A stretch of 38,256 bases of DNA from contig JAFVDR010000299.1 of NCBI GenBank assembly GCA_017476165.1, positions 1-38,256 of the forward strand, read 5' to 3'. The DNA comes from Treponema sp. GTDB taxonomy: Bacteria; Spirochaetota; Spirochaetia; Treponematales; Treponemataceae. The translations under genes were made by a program, and so were the position numbers. Each line of letters starts with the position of its first letter. Positions within the stretch are counted from its first letter, which is position 1. Below, piece by piece: positions 23,301-32,268 of the stretch. The notes beneath the pieces are model-generated. The model made no database searches. It was given only the letters and a program-made list of their open reading frames with translations, and was not told where the DNA came from.

Positions 23301-26229
23301 AACTAGTTCCGACTGGTATTGGAACAACAGGAACAGCGATACTGAAATTACCATGACGGCGGACAAAGATAATTATGAAGTGGGTGATGTGGCTCACATT
23401 TTGATGCAGAGTCCATTGCCAAAAGGCGACTATCTCATGACCATAGAGCGGGAGGGTCTTGTTTCTCAGGAAATAAAGCACATAAATTCACCTTGTTCTG
23501 TCATCGATGTCCCTGTTACGGAAAACTTTATTCCTGTCATGTATGTAACGCTGTCTTCGTATTCCGTGCGCAATGGAATGCCGAAGAATACTTACAATAC
23601 TCCTGACCTTGACAAGCCGAAGGGGCTGTTCGGTGTGGCAACGCTGAAAGTGAATCCGACATTGAGGAGCTTCTCGATCGACATTAAGACTGACAAGCCG
23701 TCTTACAAGCCAGGAGAAACTGCATACATTCAGTTGCATGCGTCAAAGAATGGTCGCCCTCTGTCAAATGCTGAAATTACGCTCATGGCAGTAGACCGTG
23801 GTGTTATAGATTTGATTAACTACCATGTTCCTGATCCTGTTTCTTATTTCTACAGCAAGTTCCGCTTCCCTGATTGCATTGCCGGTGGTGATTCCCGTGC
23901 ATATCTTATGGATCCTGTTACGTATGAAATCAAAAACCTGATTGGTGGTGATGATGATGGTGATGACGACAAGATGCAGGAACGCAAGAACTTTGATCCA
24001 ACGGCTGTGTTCGTGCCGGATCTTATTACTGATGCTGACGGTAATGCATCCTATGAATTTACATTGCCAGATTCCCTGACTGCCTATAGGATTACGGCAG
24101 TCGGTGTGTGTAGGAATGACTTTTCTTTGAGTGAAGACCAGATGAATGTGGCAAATCCTGTTTCCGTACGGACAGCTTTGCCACGCAAGCTTCGCCTTAA
24201 TGATACGGGTGAAGTTGGCGTTGTCATTTCCAACATCGATGGTATTGCCCATGATGTCAAAGTCAGTCTTGCCGTGTATGACGGCATCGACAAAATCTCA
24301 GGCGATTCAGATGATGGCGATGTCCAGAAGCTTCCTGGCTCTGCTTCGGTTACAGGCAACAAGGAACAGAATATTTCTGTTGCAAGCAATAAGACTCAGC
24401 CTTTGATGTTCTCTGTCAAGGCACGAAAGGCTGGCTGGATAACAATTGAATACACTGTGACAAGTGATGTCGTAAATGAAAAAGTGCTCATGCCTTTGGA
24501 AATAGAAAAGCCGTACCTGTATGAAACGGTTACGACTGTTGGCGATGTCACGAGTGAAAATGAAAAGGGCAGTGCTTCTGTAGAAGAAAAGCTTGTCATT
24601 CCTGAAGGTGCTGATGATGGAAAGGGTGAACTGTATGTGCAGCTTGATCCAACACGGCTGGGTGTCCTGCGCGAAGCAATCAGCTATGTGTTCCATTATC
24701 CGTATGGATGTCTGGAACAAAAAAGTGCTGCTGTTCTTCCGCTTGTGGCTTTTGACAAATACATTAAGCTGTTTGGACTTGAAAGCGAAGTAAAGAATCC
24801 AAAATCGGTTGCTGCAAAGACCCTGAAGGAATTCGGCAAGTCTCAGCATTATGACGGAGGATTCCCGTATTGGCCGGGCGGATATTATACGAGTCCGTTT
24901 GTTTCCATGAGAATTGCAGAAATTGTTGCTCTTGCGAGAGAAAACGGTGTCTCTGTAAAAGACATTGACGTTGAAAAGCTTGGCACATATCTTGTTGAGC
25001 ATGCCAATTCTCTTGTAATGAATGATGCAAGTGATTCGGTAAGCAAATACTCTTTGTATCAGGCTGCACATGCATACTATGCTGCATCTTGCATTGGTGC
25101 AGATGTGGGCATGAAGAATGTCCAAAAGATTGTAGACGGTGCTTCATCTGATTCCGAAATATTGGCATTGTGTGCACTTACTTGCTTGAATTGCGACAAA
25201 GAAGCCAAGGCAAAGGATATTGCCGCCAAGCTGCGCAAGTTCATTACACTGTCGGCAAGGGGCGCTTCCTTTACGAATGGATGGAATGACAATTGTGGCT
25301 ACTGGTCGTTCTTTAATGATTCTTCTGAAGTGTATGCCCTTGCATTGCAACTGTTTACACGCTTGAATCCTAAGGACGATTTGAACCAGCACTTTGTGTA
25401 TGAATTGCTCATGCTGCAAAAGGCTGGCCGCGGTTATTGGACATCGACGGCTGCTACTACCCGAGTCCTTATTGCTTTGCGAACGTATATCCAGACGAAT
25501 AATTTGGATCATTTGGATTTTACTGCCGAAGTATTGCTCAACAAAAAGAAGCTTGCTGACGGCTCTTTCAAAGGTGTTGCAGCCTTGCCTGTGGATGCAA
25601 CGTTTGACTTTAAAGAAGAGCCTGTAAAGTCAATGCCACGGGATAAGGAACTTCCACTTGTATTCTCTAAAGATGGACGAGGTTCGCTGTATTATACGGC
25701 ATCTTTGAAATATGCCATCCCTGTAACGGAACAGACTGCCCGGGATGAAGGTCTGTGTATCTTTACGGAAATTACTGATGTAAAGACTGGAGAAGTCGTT
25801 TCTGGTAATGAACTGGTGTCTGGAAGGGTATATAAGGAAAAGGTGTTCGTTTCGTCTACTCGCAACAGGGAATATGTTGCGGTTCGTGCACCTGTTCCTG
25901 CCGGCTGTGAGATAATGAATGCGGCGTTTGTTACGACAGGCTCATTCCCTGACGCTGAATCTGAAGCTAATTCCTATGATTATGATGAATATGACTATGA
26001 TTCATATTATAGGGACTACAACTGGGGACTTTCATATCAGGGAATTTATGACAGTGAAGTGCAATATTTCTGGGATTACTTCCCTAAGGGATTCCAGAAA
26101 GTTGAATTCATGTTCCGAGCTTCTCGATGCGGAGAGTATAATACTCCTTCTGCAACGGCAGAATGTATGTATCAGGAAGAAATCTTTGGACGCAGTAACG
26201 GTAAAGTTTGGACTGTAAAGCAAAATTAA
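20365..26229 (+). CDS. Bacterial alpha-2-macroglobulin lipoprotein
   Basis: A 1954-residue periplasmic lipoprotein. The signal peptide ends in the lipobox ITAC with lipidation at C21. Repeated macroglobulin (MG) beta domains fill most of the length, including DRGLYKPGETVTFRGI and KPSYKPGETAYIQLHASKNG. The thioester motif CLEQ is at 1449-1452 in YPYGCLEQKS, followed by the helical thioester domain with GGFPYWPGG. A2M traps attacking proteases by covalent linkage and is thought to guard the cell wall when the outer layer is breached. Acidic Asp-rich stretches occur near 1200 and 1870. It overlaps pbpC by 22 bases; the A2M-PBP1C pairing is well known (E. coli yfhM-pbpC). Confidence 0.96.
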   Translation: MLKLFNRFLLILCIVFSITACKKKSGGNYFTVAGSNSLSESGEFQVISVTPQGELSSSVRYPSIQVQFSEPVVPLQKLGEPSATSDIVSITPAIKGVFRWYGTSLLSFECSEPVIPQKEYTIKVSDKVTSVADRKITGELSYSFYPEELKIVSVVPGYGDVKEGVFIDDDNVAPSAAKDILVTFNFPVVANVVSDYIKLDWDGSDSHSFTAVQEKENSIRLAVKDSPSENTQVTVRLAPGAMADKDCYKTTDETSASFHTLHPFAVEYFDEEPYVSSEFTNPIAFRFNVLLNQDGAKEIASNITTDLNYELSESNVSVDGRRLVIHSLPVNFGSTYKITLGANIQDAYGRKLGSAATYSVEVPEARSFAHFKDYGFGILESQFVPKLVFEHQNIKDGSQYTVQALADSQGKKVSGNENTVVLNPSDIPQNVSVLEGIDLIPFLDNKNGQYRGAVQFDAKMAYEYKTTDWETEKKVVRRSEVTNNQTVQVTDLGVTARYGYNKAAVLVTSLQTGNPVKAALVTAYLVRRNSRAADFNIDIITGKHRAIGIAKTDDSGFCVIDLEKNALHTKSDDDDVYIEVKTSDDRVIYRPSSHDLWRSDVYDTRSPSRAQQVDMVTFIFTDRGLYKPGETVTFRGIDRNLSIGEYEAFKGNYEIELTDGSWSSKVYYTEKGKTTENGTFWGRFTLPEDLDPGSYTIVYKRDVPGRSAKQRQRCDIQVQFFERLRFEVSSSVPSITYYSGDDVSADITANYLGGGSLAGSAYDVYWNRRKAYFSIDDAAYKGFSFGPVQGYDWGDSLDSSQGVLNDDGRASTTQHTGGEKIVGTPYLYTMQASVVDSGNQSISTRASTLVHPAKYYIGLKRNKADGFPKKSDKIDFDYVCITPDGSAPLAGDLPSDKKMTLELLREEWKQIQQVSYSGQIYTRYEQEMVSEHTETLALSGTNAVKQFSVTPEKGGSYVLRVSSKDSRGRDVVTEKRFYVTSSDWYWNNRNSDTEITMTADKDNYEVGDVAHILMQSPLPKGDYLMTIEREGLVSQEIKHINSPCSVIDVPVTENFIPVMYVTLSSYSVRNGMPKNTYNTPDLDKPKGLFGVATLKVNPTLRSFSIDIKTDKPSYKPGETAYIQLHASKNGRPLSNAEITLMAVDRGVIDLINYHVPDPVSYFYSKFRFPDCIAGGDSRAYLMDPVTYEIKNLIGGDDDGDDDKMQERKNFDPTAVFVPDLITDADGNASYEFTLPDSLTAYRITAVGVCRNDFSLSEDQMNVANPVSVRTALPRKLRLNDTGEVGVVISNIDGIAHDVKVSLAVYDGIDKISGDSDDGDVQKLPGSASVTGNKEQNISVASNKTQPLMFSVKARKAGWITIEYTVTSDVVNEKVLMPLEIEKPYLYETVTTVGDVTSENEKGSASVEEKLVIPEGADDGKGELYVQLDPTRLGVLREAISYVFHYPYGCLEQKSAAVLPLVAFDKYIKLFGLESEVKNPKSVAAKTLKEFGKSQHYDGGFPYWPGGYYTSPFVSMRIAEIVALARENGVSVKDIDVEKLGTYLVEHANSLVMNDASDSVSKYSLYQAAHAYYAASCIGADVGMKNVQKIVDGASSDSEILALCALTCLNCDKEAKAKDIAAKLRKFITLSARGASFTNGWNDNCGYWSFFNDSSEVYALALQLFTRLNPKDDLNQHFVYELLMLQKAGRGYWTSTAATTRVLIALRTYIQTNNLDHLDFTAEVLLNKKKLADGSFKGVAALPVDATFDFKEEPVKSMPRDKELPLVFSKDGRGSLYYTASLKYAIPVTEQTARDEGLCIFTEITDVKTGEVVSGNELVSGRVYKEKVFVSSTRNREYVAVRAPVPAGCEIMNAAFVTTGSFPDAESEANSYDYDEYDYDSYYRDYNWGLSYQGIYDSEVQYFWDYFPKGFQKVEFMFRASRCGEYNTPSATAECMYQEEIFGRSNGKVWTVKQN

Positions 26230-28394
26230 GGCGAAGTGCATTCGTCTTTGCAGGGGCAGTGCTGTTTGTGCTGCTTCTGTACTGTGTCTTGAAGATTATT
26301 CCCAGTCCAACTCTGAATGCTTTCATGCAACGTGAAAACAGCACACGTTTTTATGACAGAAACGGAGTGCTGTTGCAGGTGCGTCCGTTGCAGGATGGGC
26401 TTCGCCGTGAATACTATTCATTGGAAGAGCTTCCAGAGGAACTGGTGTCTGCTTTTGTAGAGGCAGAAGACAAAAACTTTTATCATCATTGTGGTGTTGA
26501 TTTCATATCTATTTTGCGTGCTCTCATGCAGAATAAAAAGGCGGGGCGCATTGTAAGCGGTGCTTCTACCATAACAATGCAACTTGTCCGCATTGTGTAC
26601 CCAAGAAAATCATCTGTTTCAATTGGAACAAAAGTACAGGAAATGTTTTGTTCCTTTTTCATTGAGGTAAAGCTTTCAAAAAAGAAGATTCTGGAACTGT
26701 ATTTGAATTCTGTTCCGTTCGGTTTTCAAGCGGAAGGTGTCGGCAGTGCATCAAGGACGTTTTTTGGATGTACCCCTGACAAACTTTCCCTTGATGAAAT
26801 AAAGGTTCTTTCTGTTATTCCTCGTCGCCCGGCATTGTATGCTCCTGAAAAATCTTTTTCATATCCATCGCTGTGCCCTCATTTCATCAATTACATAGTG
26901 CAGTGCTATAAGGCTGAGAAAAAACACCTGCCCAATAAAATGGTTCTGTCGATAGACAGCAACATGGTTCATGGCACTGAAAAACTGATTCAGAAAAAAC
27001 TTGAAGAGTATAAAGTAGCACGAATCCATAACGGGGCTGCCTGTGCAATGAATAATAAGACCGGAGAATTGTTTTTGTGGGTCGGCAATGCATCTTTTTA
27101 CGATGACGAGCATAACGGTCAGGTGGACGGCGTTCTTGCACTAAATCAGCCAGGCAGTTCGATGAAACCGTTCTTGTATGCTATGGCATTGGAAAATGGT
27201 TTTTCTGCAACAGATGTGTTGCCGGACATTCCTCAGGACTTTGGGGGCGAGGGAGTGTACATTCCCTTTAACTTTAACAACAAGTATAATGGTCCTGTTC
27301 GGATGCGGGTTGCTCTTGCTTCCAGCCTTAATGTTCCTGTCGTGTATCTTCTTTACAATATGGGTGTACAGAATTACATTGATGTGCTTATTAGATTGGG
27401 ATTCCGTTCTTTGCAGTCACAGCGAACAACGCTGGGGCTGTCCCTTGCACTTGGAGGAGGCGAAGTTTCTCTTTTGGAAATGGTTCATGCATTTTCCGTG
27501 TTTCCGAATGATGGATGGCTGGTTGATACTTCGGTGGAAAAAACTCTGGCGCAAAATGTATTGACAGCGAAATCTTCTGCAAAGCAAAAGGTTTTTGAAT
27601 CTGACACGGCACGCATTATGTGCGATATTCTAAGTGACAGTGCTGCACGTGAATTAGGCTTTGGGCATGGATCCGTATTCAAGACAAAATACCCCAGCAT
27701 TTTCAAAACTGGCACTTCGAATCAGTTTCAGAATATTATCGCGGTTGGAGCAACAACTGAATTTACGGTAGGGGTGTGGTTTGGCAATTTTGGAGGAAAT
27801 ACTGTTGTTGGCGAGACGGGGAGCAGCATCCCTGCAAAAATTGTTCGTGACATTCTTGATGAATTGACCAACGCGTATGGAGCTGGTAAATTTGCCAAGC
27901 CGTCTGGATATGAAAAGGTTTCCGTCTGTTCTCTCTCAGGGCTTCGTCCATCGCATGATTGTCCTTCTGTTACGGAGGAATTTGTGAGTATTGCCGATAA
28001 AGCCTCTGCAAGGATGGAAAAGAAAAAGGAATGTGACTGGCACTATCGCGAAGGCAATAAAATAAAGATACGGTATCCATCGGAATATCAGCACTGGGCA
28101 AATTCTCGCAATATGTTTGGAAATGCTCACGTTGATGGAGCCATGCTTGAAATTACGTTTCCGCGCAACAATGCTTCGTTTGTGTATGACGGTTCTTTGC
28201 CTGCCACTGTACAGATGCTGTCCGTAAAGGCTGTCGGTGGTGTGCAAAGCAGGGCGGAACTCTATGTAGACGGTGTGTCGTATGGAATAGCCTCGGATGT
28301 ATTTTCATGGAATGTTCCTCTTGCGGTTGGAAGACATGACCTTACTGTTGTCTGTGGAAATGAAACTGTTTCTTCATCATATACGGTCAAATAG
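26208..28394 (+). CDS. pbpC: Penicillin-binding protein 1C
   Basis: A 728-residue inner-membrane peptidoglycan synthase. A membrane anchor (about 10-31) is followed by a GT51 glycosyltransferase domain with EAEDKNFYHH (catalytic Glu at 87) and GASTITMQLVR. The transpeptidase domain has SSMK (317-320), SLN in ASSLNVPVVYLL, and KTGT (500-503). A C-terminal BiPBP_C domain covers about 640-728. PBP1C polymerises glycan and is usually paired with A2M, which may protect repair sites. The start is a TTG at 26208, chosen to keep the anchor; it overlaps the A2M gene by 22 bases, so translation is probably coupled. All key residues are present. Confidence 0.95.
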   Translation: MDCKAKLRRSAFVFAGAVLFVLLLYCVLKIIPSPTLNAFMQRENSTRFYDRNGVLLQVRPLQDGLRREYYSLEELPEELVSAFVEAEDKNFYHHCGVDFISILRALMQNKKAGRIVSGASTITMQLVRIVYPRKSSVSIGTKVQEMFCSFFIEVKLSKKKILELYLNSVPFGFQAEGVGSASRTFFGCTPDKLSLDEIKVLSVIPRRPALYAPEKSFSYPSLCPHFINYIVQCYKAEKKHLPNKMVLSIDSNMVHGTEKLIQKKLEEYKVARIHNGAACAMNNKTGELFLWVGNASFYDDEHNGQVDGVLALNQPGSSMKPFLYAMALENGFSATDVLPDIPQDFGGEGVYIPFNFNNKYNGPVRMRVALASSLNVPVVYLLYNMGVQNYIDVLIRLGFRSLQSQRTTLGLSLALGGGEVSLLEMVHAFSVFPNDGWLVDTSVEKTLAQNVLTAKSSAKQKVFESDTARIMCDILSDSAARELGFGHGSVFKTKYPSIFKTGTSNQFQNIIAVGATTEFTVGVWFGNFGGNTVVGETGSSIPAKIVRDILDELTNAYGAGKFAKPSGYEKVSVCSLSGLRPSHDCPSVTEEFVSIADKASARMEKKKECDWHYREGNKIKIRYPSEYQHWANSRNMFGNAHVDGAMLEITFPRNNASFVYDGSLPATVQMLSVKAVGGVQSRAELYVDGVSYGIASDVFSWNVPLAVGRHDLTVVCGNETVSSSYTVK

Positions 28395-28423
28395 AGGCTG
28401 CCTCTAAGAATCTGCCTTAGGCA
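28392..28423. repeat. Two small inverted repeats after pbpC
   Basis: A 6-base-arm palindrome (28392-28397 with 28401-28406) overlaps the pbpC stop codon, and a TGCC-TTA-GGCA hairpin follows at 28413-28423. A related TAGAGGC-type motif recurs at 28447-28461 and after the SPL gene at 6927-6940. No T-run follows, so termination is not assured. Confidence 0.5.
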
Positions 28424-28488
28424 ATTACGCTTGCAAAAGGTTTATTTTAGAGGCTGTCTAATAATAGTCTTGTTTATAGTAAAATCAT

Positions 28489-28517
28489 TTGCAATTTATG
28501 TGCTTTGAACATATAAT
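28489..28517 (+). promoter_or_regulatory. Promoter with start on or next to the ATG (leaderless)
   Basis: TTGCAA (28489-28494) and a perfect TATAAT (28512-28517) with a 17-base spacer. Six bases separate the -10 box from the ATG at 28524, and no ribosome-binding site is present. Confidence 0.8.
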
Positions 28518-28523
28518 AAGAAT

Positions 28524-29255
28524 ATGTCGCTAATTCAAAATTTAGTTGAATATTACGATGAACTATTTCCTGTAACTGACTCTCAAAAGCTTTTTTATGA
28601 TGAGTTGATGAGCAGATGTATTTCACCTGTAAAATTTTTAAATGTGAACTGTGGTACCGGTCTTTTTGAAAACTACCTTGCTCGGATTGGGCATGATGTA
28701 ACAGGCCTTGAAGAACAGCCTGAACTTATATATTGTGCAAATTTGCGGAGACGAAACCAACTGATGTCGGTGCGTTTTTTTGAAATGTCATATTTGGATA
28801 TGACAAAATTTCTGGGTAAAGGTTTTTATAATATAATATCCTGTTTGAATGACCGCATTATGTATATGCATGACCGAACACTTTTAAAAAAGTTTTTTCA
28901 TGACTGCAACTATTTGCTTTCGTCTGGCGGTTTTTTTATCTTGTCTCTTCCTAACTTTTCTAAAAACAGGTCAGCTCCGATGCTGAGCCTGCCTGTCAGG
29001 GAAAGCATTCGTGCACGTTTGTTTTCTGAGGTGTGGAAATCTGGAGAGGATTCCTGTTTTATCGTGCAGAATGTAGAAACGGGGAACGGAAAAATGTTGC
29101 CTGTCCAAAAAGAGACTCCCATATATGCACTTATGCCTGATGAAATCGAAAACTTTGCACTGGAGGCTGGATTTTCTTCTGTTGAATTTTATGCAGACTT
29201 TAATAAAACTCCGTTTACAGGCAAGGAAGATTCCGTTGTGGTAAAGATTTGTTAG
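28524..29255 (+). CDS. Class I SAM-dependent methyltransferase
   Basis: A 243-residue cytoplasmic protein with a Rossmann-type fold. Motif I is FLNVNCGTGLFENYLARIGH (about 38-57), followed by the acidic end of beta strand 2 in VTGLEEQPELI. FYNIISCLNDRIMYMHD and LLSSGGFFILSLPNF mark motifs IV and VI. The first Gly of the usual GxGxG pattern is Asn here (NCGTG). The substrate cannot be predicted. The gene stands alone, with its own promoter and a strong terminator at its end. Confidence 0.87.
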   Translation: MSLIQNLVEYYDELFPVTDSQKLFYDELMSRCISPVKFLNVNCGTGLFENYLARIGHDVTGLEEQPELIYCANLRRRNQLMSVRFFEMSYLDMTKFLGKGFYNIISCLNDRIMYMHDRTLLKKFFHDCNYLLSSGGFFILSLPNFSKNRSAPMLSLPVRESIRARLFSEVWKSGEDSCFIVQNVETGNGKMLPVQKETPIYALMPDEIENFALEAGFSSVEFYADFNKTPFTGKEDSVVVKIC

Positions 29256-29260
29256 AAAGT

Positions 29261-29290
29261 AGAGGGCACGTTTAGTGCCCTCTGTTTTTT
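29261..29290 (+). terminator. Intrinsic terminator of the methyltransferase gene
   Basis: A perfect 9-bp stem (29261-29269 with 29275-29283), a 5-base loop and a T-run (29285-29290). It also lies at the end of the convergent minus-strand operon, where its T-run is poor. Confidence 0.95.
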
Positions 29291-29293
29291 ATG

Positions 29294-30214
29294 TCAGTTT
29301 ATTTTCCATTTGTTTCCATCGCGTGAAAAGCGGTGGGCGTTTATTTCCAGAATGCGGCCGTCTTCGCCTGTTATTTTTACCATCGATGAAATAGGATTTA
29401 CTTCGGTGACTCTGAAATTGGTATCGTCGTAATAAATTCTAACCCCTTCTGACGGAAGCTTTTTCCGTGCTTCTTCGTACCAGTTGTGTTCATAACTGAG
29501 ACAGCATAGCAGTCTTCCGCACTGACCGCTTATTTTCATGGAATTTAAGCTGAGATTCTGATCTTTTGCCATACGTATGCTGACGGATGGCAGTTTGTCG
29601 TTGACGGAATGGCAGCAAAATGGTCTTCCGCACACTCCAAGACCTCCTGTAATGCGGCTTTCATCGCGCACGCCAATCTGTCTTAGTTCAATTCTCATCT
29701 TGAATACGGATACGAGATCTTTGACAAGTTCTCTAAAGTCTACTCTGTTGTCACTTGAAAAGAAGAATAGTACCTTTTGCTCGCCTACAAGGAAATGTAC
29801 TGAAATGAGTTTCATGTCAAGCTTGTGGGCTTCGACCTTTTCCTTGAATGTTTTGAATGCTTCTTTTTCTTTTTTTGCCAACTCCTCTGCATGTGTCAGA
29901 TCCTTGTTGTCAGCAATTCGAATGACTTCCACGACATCGCTTGGCTTTATGCCCGTTGGCACTTCTGCCTTGCCCAAATTAAGTGCCAAATCGTTTCCAT
30001 ACCGTGTGGGAATAATGACATGGTCACCAGTTTTTATTTTTAAGGATGAAGGAACAGTTGCATAAATACCTTCGCTTGAGTATTCCAGCTTTAATTTATA
30101 GAGATTCTTTGGAAAAATATACTCTTCGTTGTCTGTATCGTCTAAGGTGTCATCTTCAAGGTCTGCAAGATCTTCCGAGTCTCGATTTATATCCTGTTCA
30201 AATATGTCTGACAT
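29294..30214 (-). CDS. ricT: PSP1-domain protein, RicT (YaaT) type
   Basis: A 306-residue cytoplasmic protein. The acidic N-terminus is followed by the PSP1 domain at about 100-290, with the two cysteine clusters GLGVCGRPFCC and SGQCGRLLCCLSYE. In Bacillus subtilis, RicT forms a complex with RicA and RicF, binds Fe-S clusters and supports RNase Y-dependent mRNA processing. AAAGGAA precedes the ATG. The upstream neighbour is yaaR, as in B. subtilis (yaaR-holB-yaaT), without holB. It is the last gene of an operon that starts with an M23 peptidase. Confidence 0.93.
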   Translation of the reverse strand: MSDIFEQDINRDSEDLADLEDDTLDDTDNEEYIFPKNLYKLKLEYSSEGIYATVPSSLKIKTGDHVIIPTRYGNDLALNLGKAEVPTGIKPSDVVEVIRIADNKDLTHAEELAKKEKEAFKTFKEKVEAHKLDMKLISVHFLVGEQKVLFFFSSDNRVDFRELVKDLVSVFKMRIELRQIGVRDESRITGGLGVCGRPFCCHSVNDKLPSVSIRMAKDQNLSLNSMKISGQCGRLLCCLSYEHNWYEEARKKLPSEGVRIYYDDTNFRVTEVNPISSMVKITGEDGRILEINAHRFSRDGNKWKIN

Positions 30215-30250
30215 ATAGTAAATTCCTTTTGCGTTTTATTATTTTACCAG

Positions 30251-30790
30251 TTAAGTTGCCAGCAAGTCTACCAGCAGTCCATTTATTTCATCAATTCTTG
30301 CAAGCATTCTAAGGGTGTCTTTGTGCGATGAAATGAGCCATTTTGCCATTTCGTCAAGCTTTTGGTTTATTATGTTTACCTGTACATAGGGCGATAACCG
30401 TAGATGCCGCTTTGTATTTGCCCGATATTTCATTTTGTGCTTGATTTCAATGTTGTTTTTTACGACATATCGCATGAATTGACTTACTTTTTTTCTGTAG
30501 TCAGCGAAATTTTGCGGAATTTGATTGGCTTTAAGCGTTTCAGATGCAATGTCAGCGGCATCTTTCAGGTAGATGACGGCATCTTCTGTGGACATTCCTG
30601 CAATTTCTTTGGGAAAACCAGCTGACAGCAGTTCAAATTCTTCCTGCGATTTTTGTAAGGCAGAAGAAAATATCTTTGCTTTTAGTTTGTCGGCTTTTTG
30701 TTTTTTTTGGGATTTTACAGCTTCCTGCTTTGCCGTCTGTACTGCTGCAAAGTACAGGCTTTGAGTCTGATTTACAGATTCCACTGCCAT
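30251..30790 (-). CDS. yaaR: YaaR family protein (DUF327)
   Basis: A 179-residue cytoplasmic protein. Residues about 70-178 carry the family core: DAADIASETLKANQIPQNFA, then DYRKKVSQFMRYVVKNN, and a long C-terminal helix with INQKLDEMAKWLISSHKD. Its function is unknown. It starts 4 bases after the bactofilin stop and is followed after 36 bases by ricT, and the yaaR-ricT pairing is conserved in Firmicutes. A possible AAAGG ribosome-binding site lies in the end of the bactofilin gene. Confidence 0.88.
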   Translation of the reverse strand: MAVESVNQTQSLYFAAVQTAKQEAVKSQKKQKADKLKAKIFSSALQKSQEEFELLSAGFPKEIAGMSTEDAVIYLKDAADIASETLKANQIPQNFADYRKKVSQFMRYVVKNNIEIKHKMKYRANTKRHLRLSPYVQVNIINQKLDEMAKWLISSHKDTLRMLARIDEINGLLVDLLAT

Positions 30791-30794
30791 TGGC

Positions 30795-31211
30795 TTATAC
30801 CTTTACAATTTTAGATGTAACAGCCTGTGTGTTCTGCCAGTTTGACAGTGCTTCGTTGTATGAATTTTCTTCAGAAATGCATATGCAGTGCCCGTGTATG
30901 ATGACGTTTTCGTCTGCCTGCAACTTGCGGGCTTGTATGTCACCAATGACAGCACTGGTTGAAAGCAGGTGAATGGCATTCTGCGCATGCAAGTTGCCGC
31001 ATACAATGCCTCCGATGGTCATGGATTTTGCAGAAATATTTCCCCTGATTCTAGCATCCTGGCCAATGGTAACATTTCCAGAACACTCCAAATTGCCTTC
31101 AAGATCGCCGTCAATATGTATGTATCCGTTTATTTTTATGTTTCCTGCTACGGAAGAGCCGCTGCTGATTACGTTGTTTATGGATACATCTTCGCTGTTG
31201 AATAATGACAT
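30795..31211 (-). CDS. Bactofilin
   Basis: A 138-residue cytoskeletal protein. The bactofilin core at about 18-115 shows the repeating beta-helix pattern (VAGNIKINGYIHIDGDLEGN, then SGNVTIGQDARIRGNISA), with short polar tails on both sides. Bactofilins polymerise without nucleotides and recruit cell-wall enzymes. The gene starts 4 bases after the stop of the M23 peptidase; the M23-bactofilin pairing occurs in several phyla, where it shapes the cell wall. In spirochaetes this would fit control of helical shape or periplasmic geometry, which is an inference. Confidence 0.94.
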   Translation of the reverse strand: MSLFNSEDVSINNVISSGSSVAGNIKINGYIHIDGDLEGNLECSGNVTIGQDARIRGNISAKSMTIGGIVCGNLHAQNAIHLLSTSAVIGDIQARKLQADENVIIHGHCICISEENSYNEALSNWQNTQAVTSKIVKV

Positions 31212-31215
31212 TTGG

Positions 31216-32229
31216 CTATTTTATGTTAATGTATTTTGCGGGGTCTACAACACTGGATCCGATATGGACTTCATAATGCAGGTGTGGACCTGTTGCAATG
31301 CCAGTGCTTCCGATTGTACCGATAACTTGCCTTTGGGTGACCATATCTCCTTTGTGCACCCTGATGGTTGCCAGATGGGCATATCGTGTATAAATGCCGT
31401 GCTTGTGCTTGATGATTACATTGTTGCCGAAGCTGTCATCGTAACCGACAGTTACAACCTGCCCGTTGGCAGTTGCAATGACAGGGTCTCCAGAACGCCA
31501 TGTACTGAAATCCAATCCCTTGTGGATGTACCACTGCTGTGTGATTGGATGGATGTTCTGTCCGAATGCCATGGAAATGTGTCCAATGCCATTCTTTACT
31601 GGCCACACATTTGGAATGTCTGTAAAGAGTGTTCCCTGGTTTTTCAGCATTTCACCTATTTCTTCAACAGGCTGTACGGCACCTTCAAGATATGCTGTAA
31701 GCTGCTTGATATCAGATGTTTCCTTTAAGGCTCCTGAGGTAATGTCCTGTGTGCTGAATAGTGATGACAAGTCGCTGTTTTTGTTGTTGGTTCCGCTCAC
31801 AGATGTACTCTGATTGATGCCGAGCAAAGAAAGAGACTGGCTCAGTGATGACTGGAATCGTTTTGCAGCCTGCAGAAGGTTGTTGTTTTCATCCCTAAGT
31901 TCATCAAGGCTTGCCAATGTTTCCCTGTTTTCCTTGCGAAGCCTGCTGATTTCTATGGTGCTTGATATTGTTTTTTTGTTGAAGTAAACGAAAGAGCCTG
32001 TAATTCCTACAAGAATGACAGCTCCGATAATCATTGCGAAGATGTTTGTCTGGATGTTGATGACCTTGCTGTTGGCATGAGGTACAATCATTATTGTGAT
32101 TTTTTCATCAAAAAGTCGGATAAGGTTCTTGCAGCCTGTGCCTATGACAGAAAAAAAACTTCCTAATCCTTGTAATATATGAGAAACGAAATTCTTCTCA
32201 AATTTTTTATATCTGCGTGAGCGGGCCAA
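31216..32229 (-). CDS. M23-family peptidoglycan endopeptidase with N-terminal anchor
   Basis: A 337-residue protein. A membrane helix at about 64-85 (FAMIIGAVILVGITGSFVYF) places the rest in the periplasm. A coiled-coil region at about 90-135 precedes the LytM/M23 domain at about 215-335. Zinc-site residues are visible in HKGLDFS (His and Asp) and GPHLHYEVHIG (HxH); an RYAHL segment is also typical. It cleaves peptide cross-links in the wall. The start is a TTG at 32229 with AAGGAG 6 bases upstream. It heads an operon with bactofilin, yaaR and ricT. Confidence 0.93.
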   Translation of the reverse strand: MARSRRYKKFEKNFVSHILQGLGSFFSVIGTGCKNLIRLFDEKITIMIVPHANSKVINIQTNIFAMIIGAVILVGITGSFVYFNKKTISSTIEISRLRKENRETLASLDELRDENNNLLQAAKRFQSSLSQSLSLLGINQSTSVSGTNNKNSDLSSLFSTQDITSGALKETSDIKQLTAYLEGAVQPVEEIGEMLKNQGTLFTDIPNVWPVKNGIGHISMAFGQNIHPITQQWYIHKGLDFSTWRSGDPVIATANGQVVTVGYDDSFGNNVIIKHKHGIYTRYAHLATIRVHKGDMVTQRQVIGTIGSTGIATGPHLHYEVHIGSSVVDPAKYINIK

Positions 32230-32268
32230 AAGAAACTCCTTAAAACCAGTATTTTAAATCCTTTTGCT

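Noticed and set aside
24307-25125. A 272-codon minus-strand open frame antisense to the thioester region of the alpha-2-macroglobulin gene.
   Set aside because: It is a shadow of the CLEQ-containing domain and has no domain of its own.
30973-31728. A 251-codon open frame antisense to the bactofilin and M23 genes.
   Set aside because: The other strand encodes clear families; this frame has no recognisable motif and no start signal.
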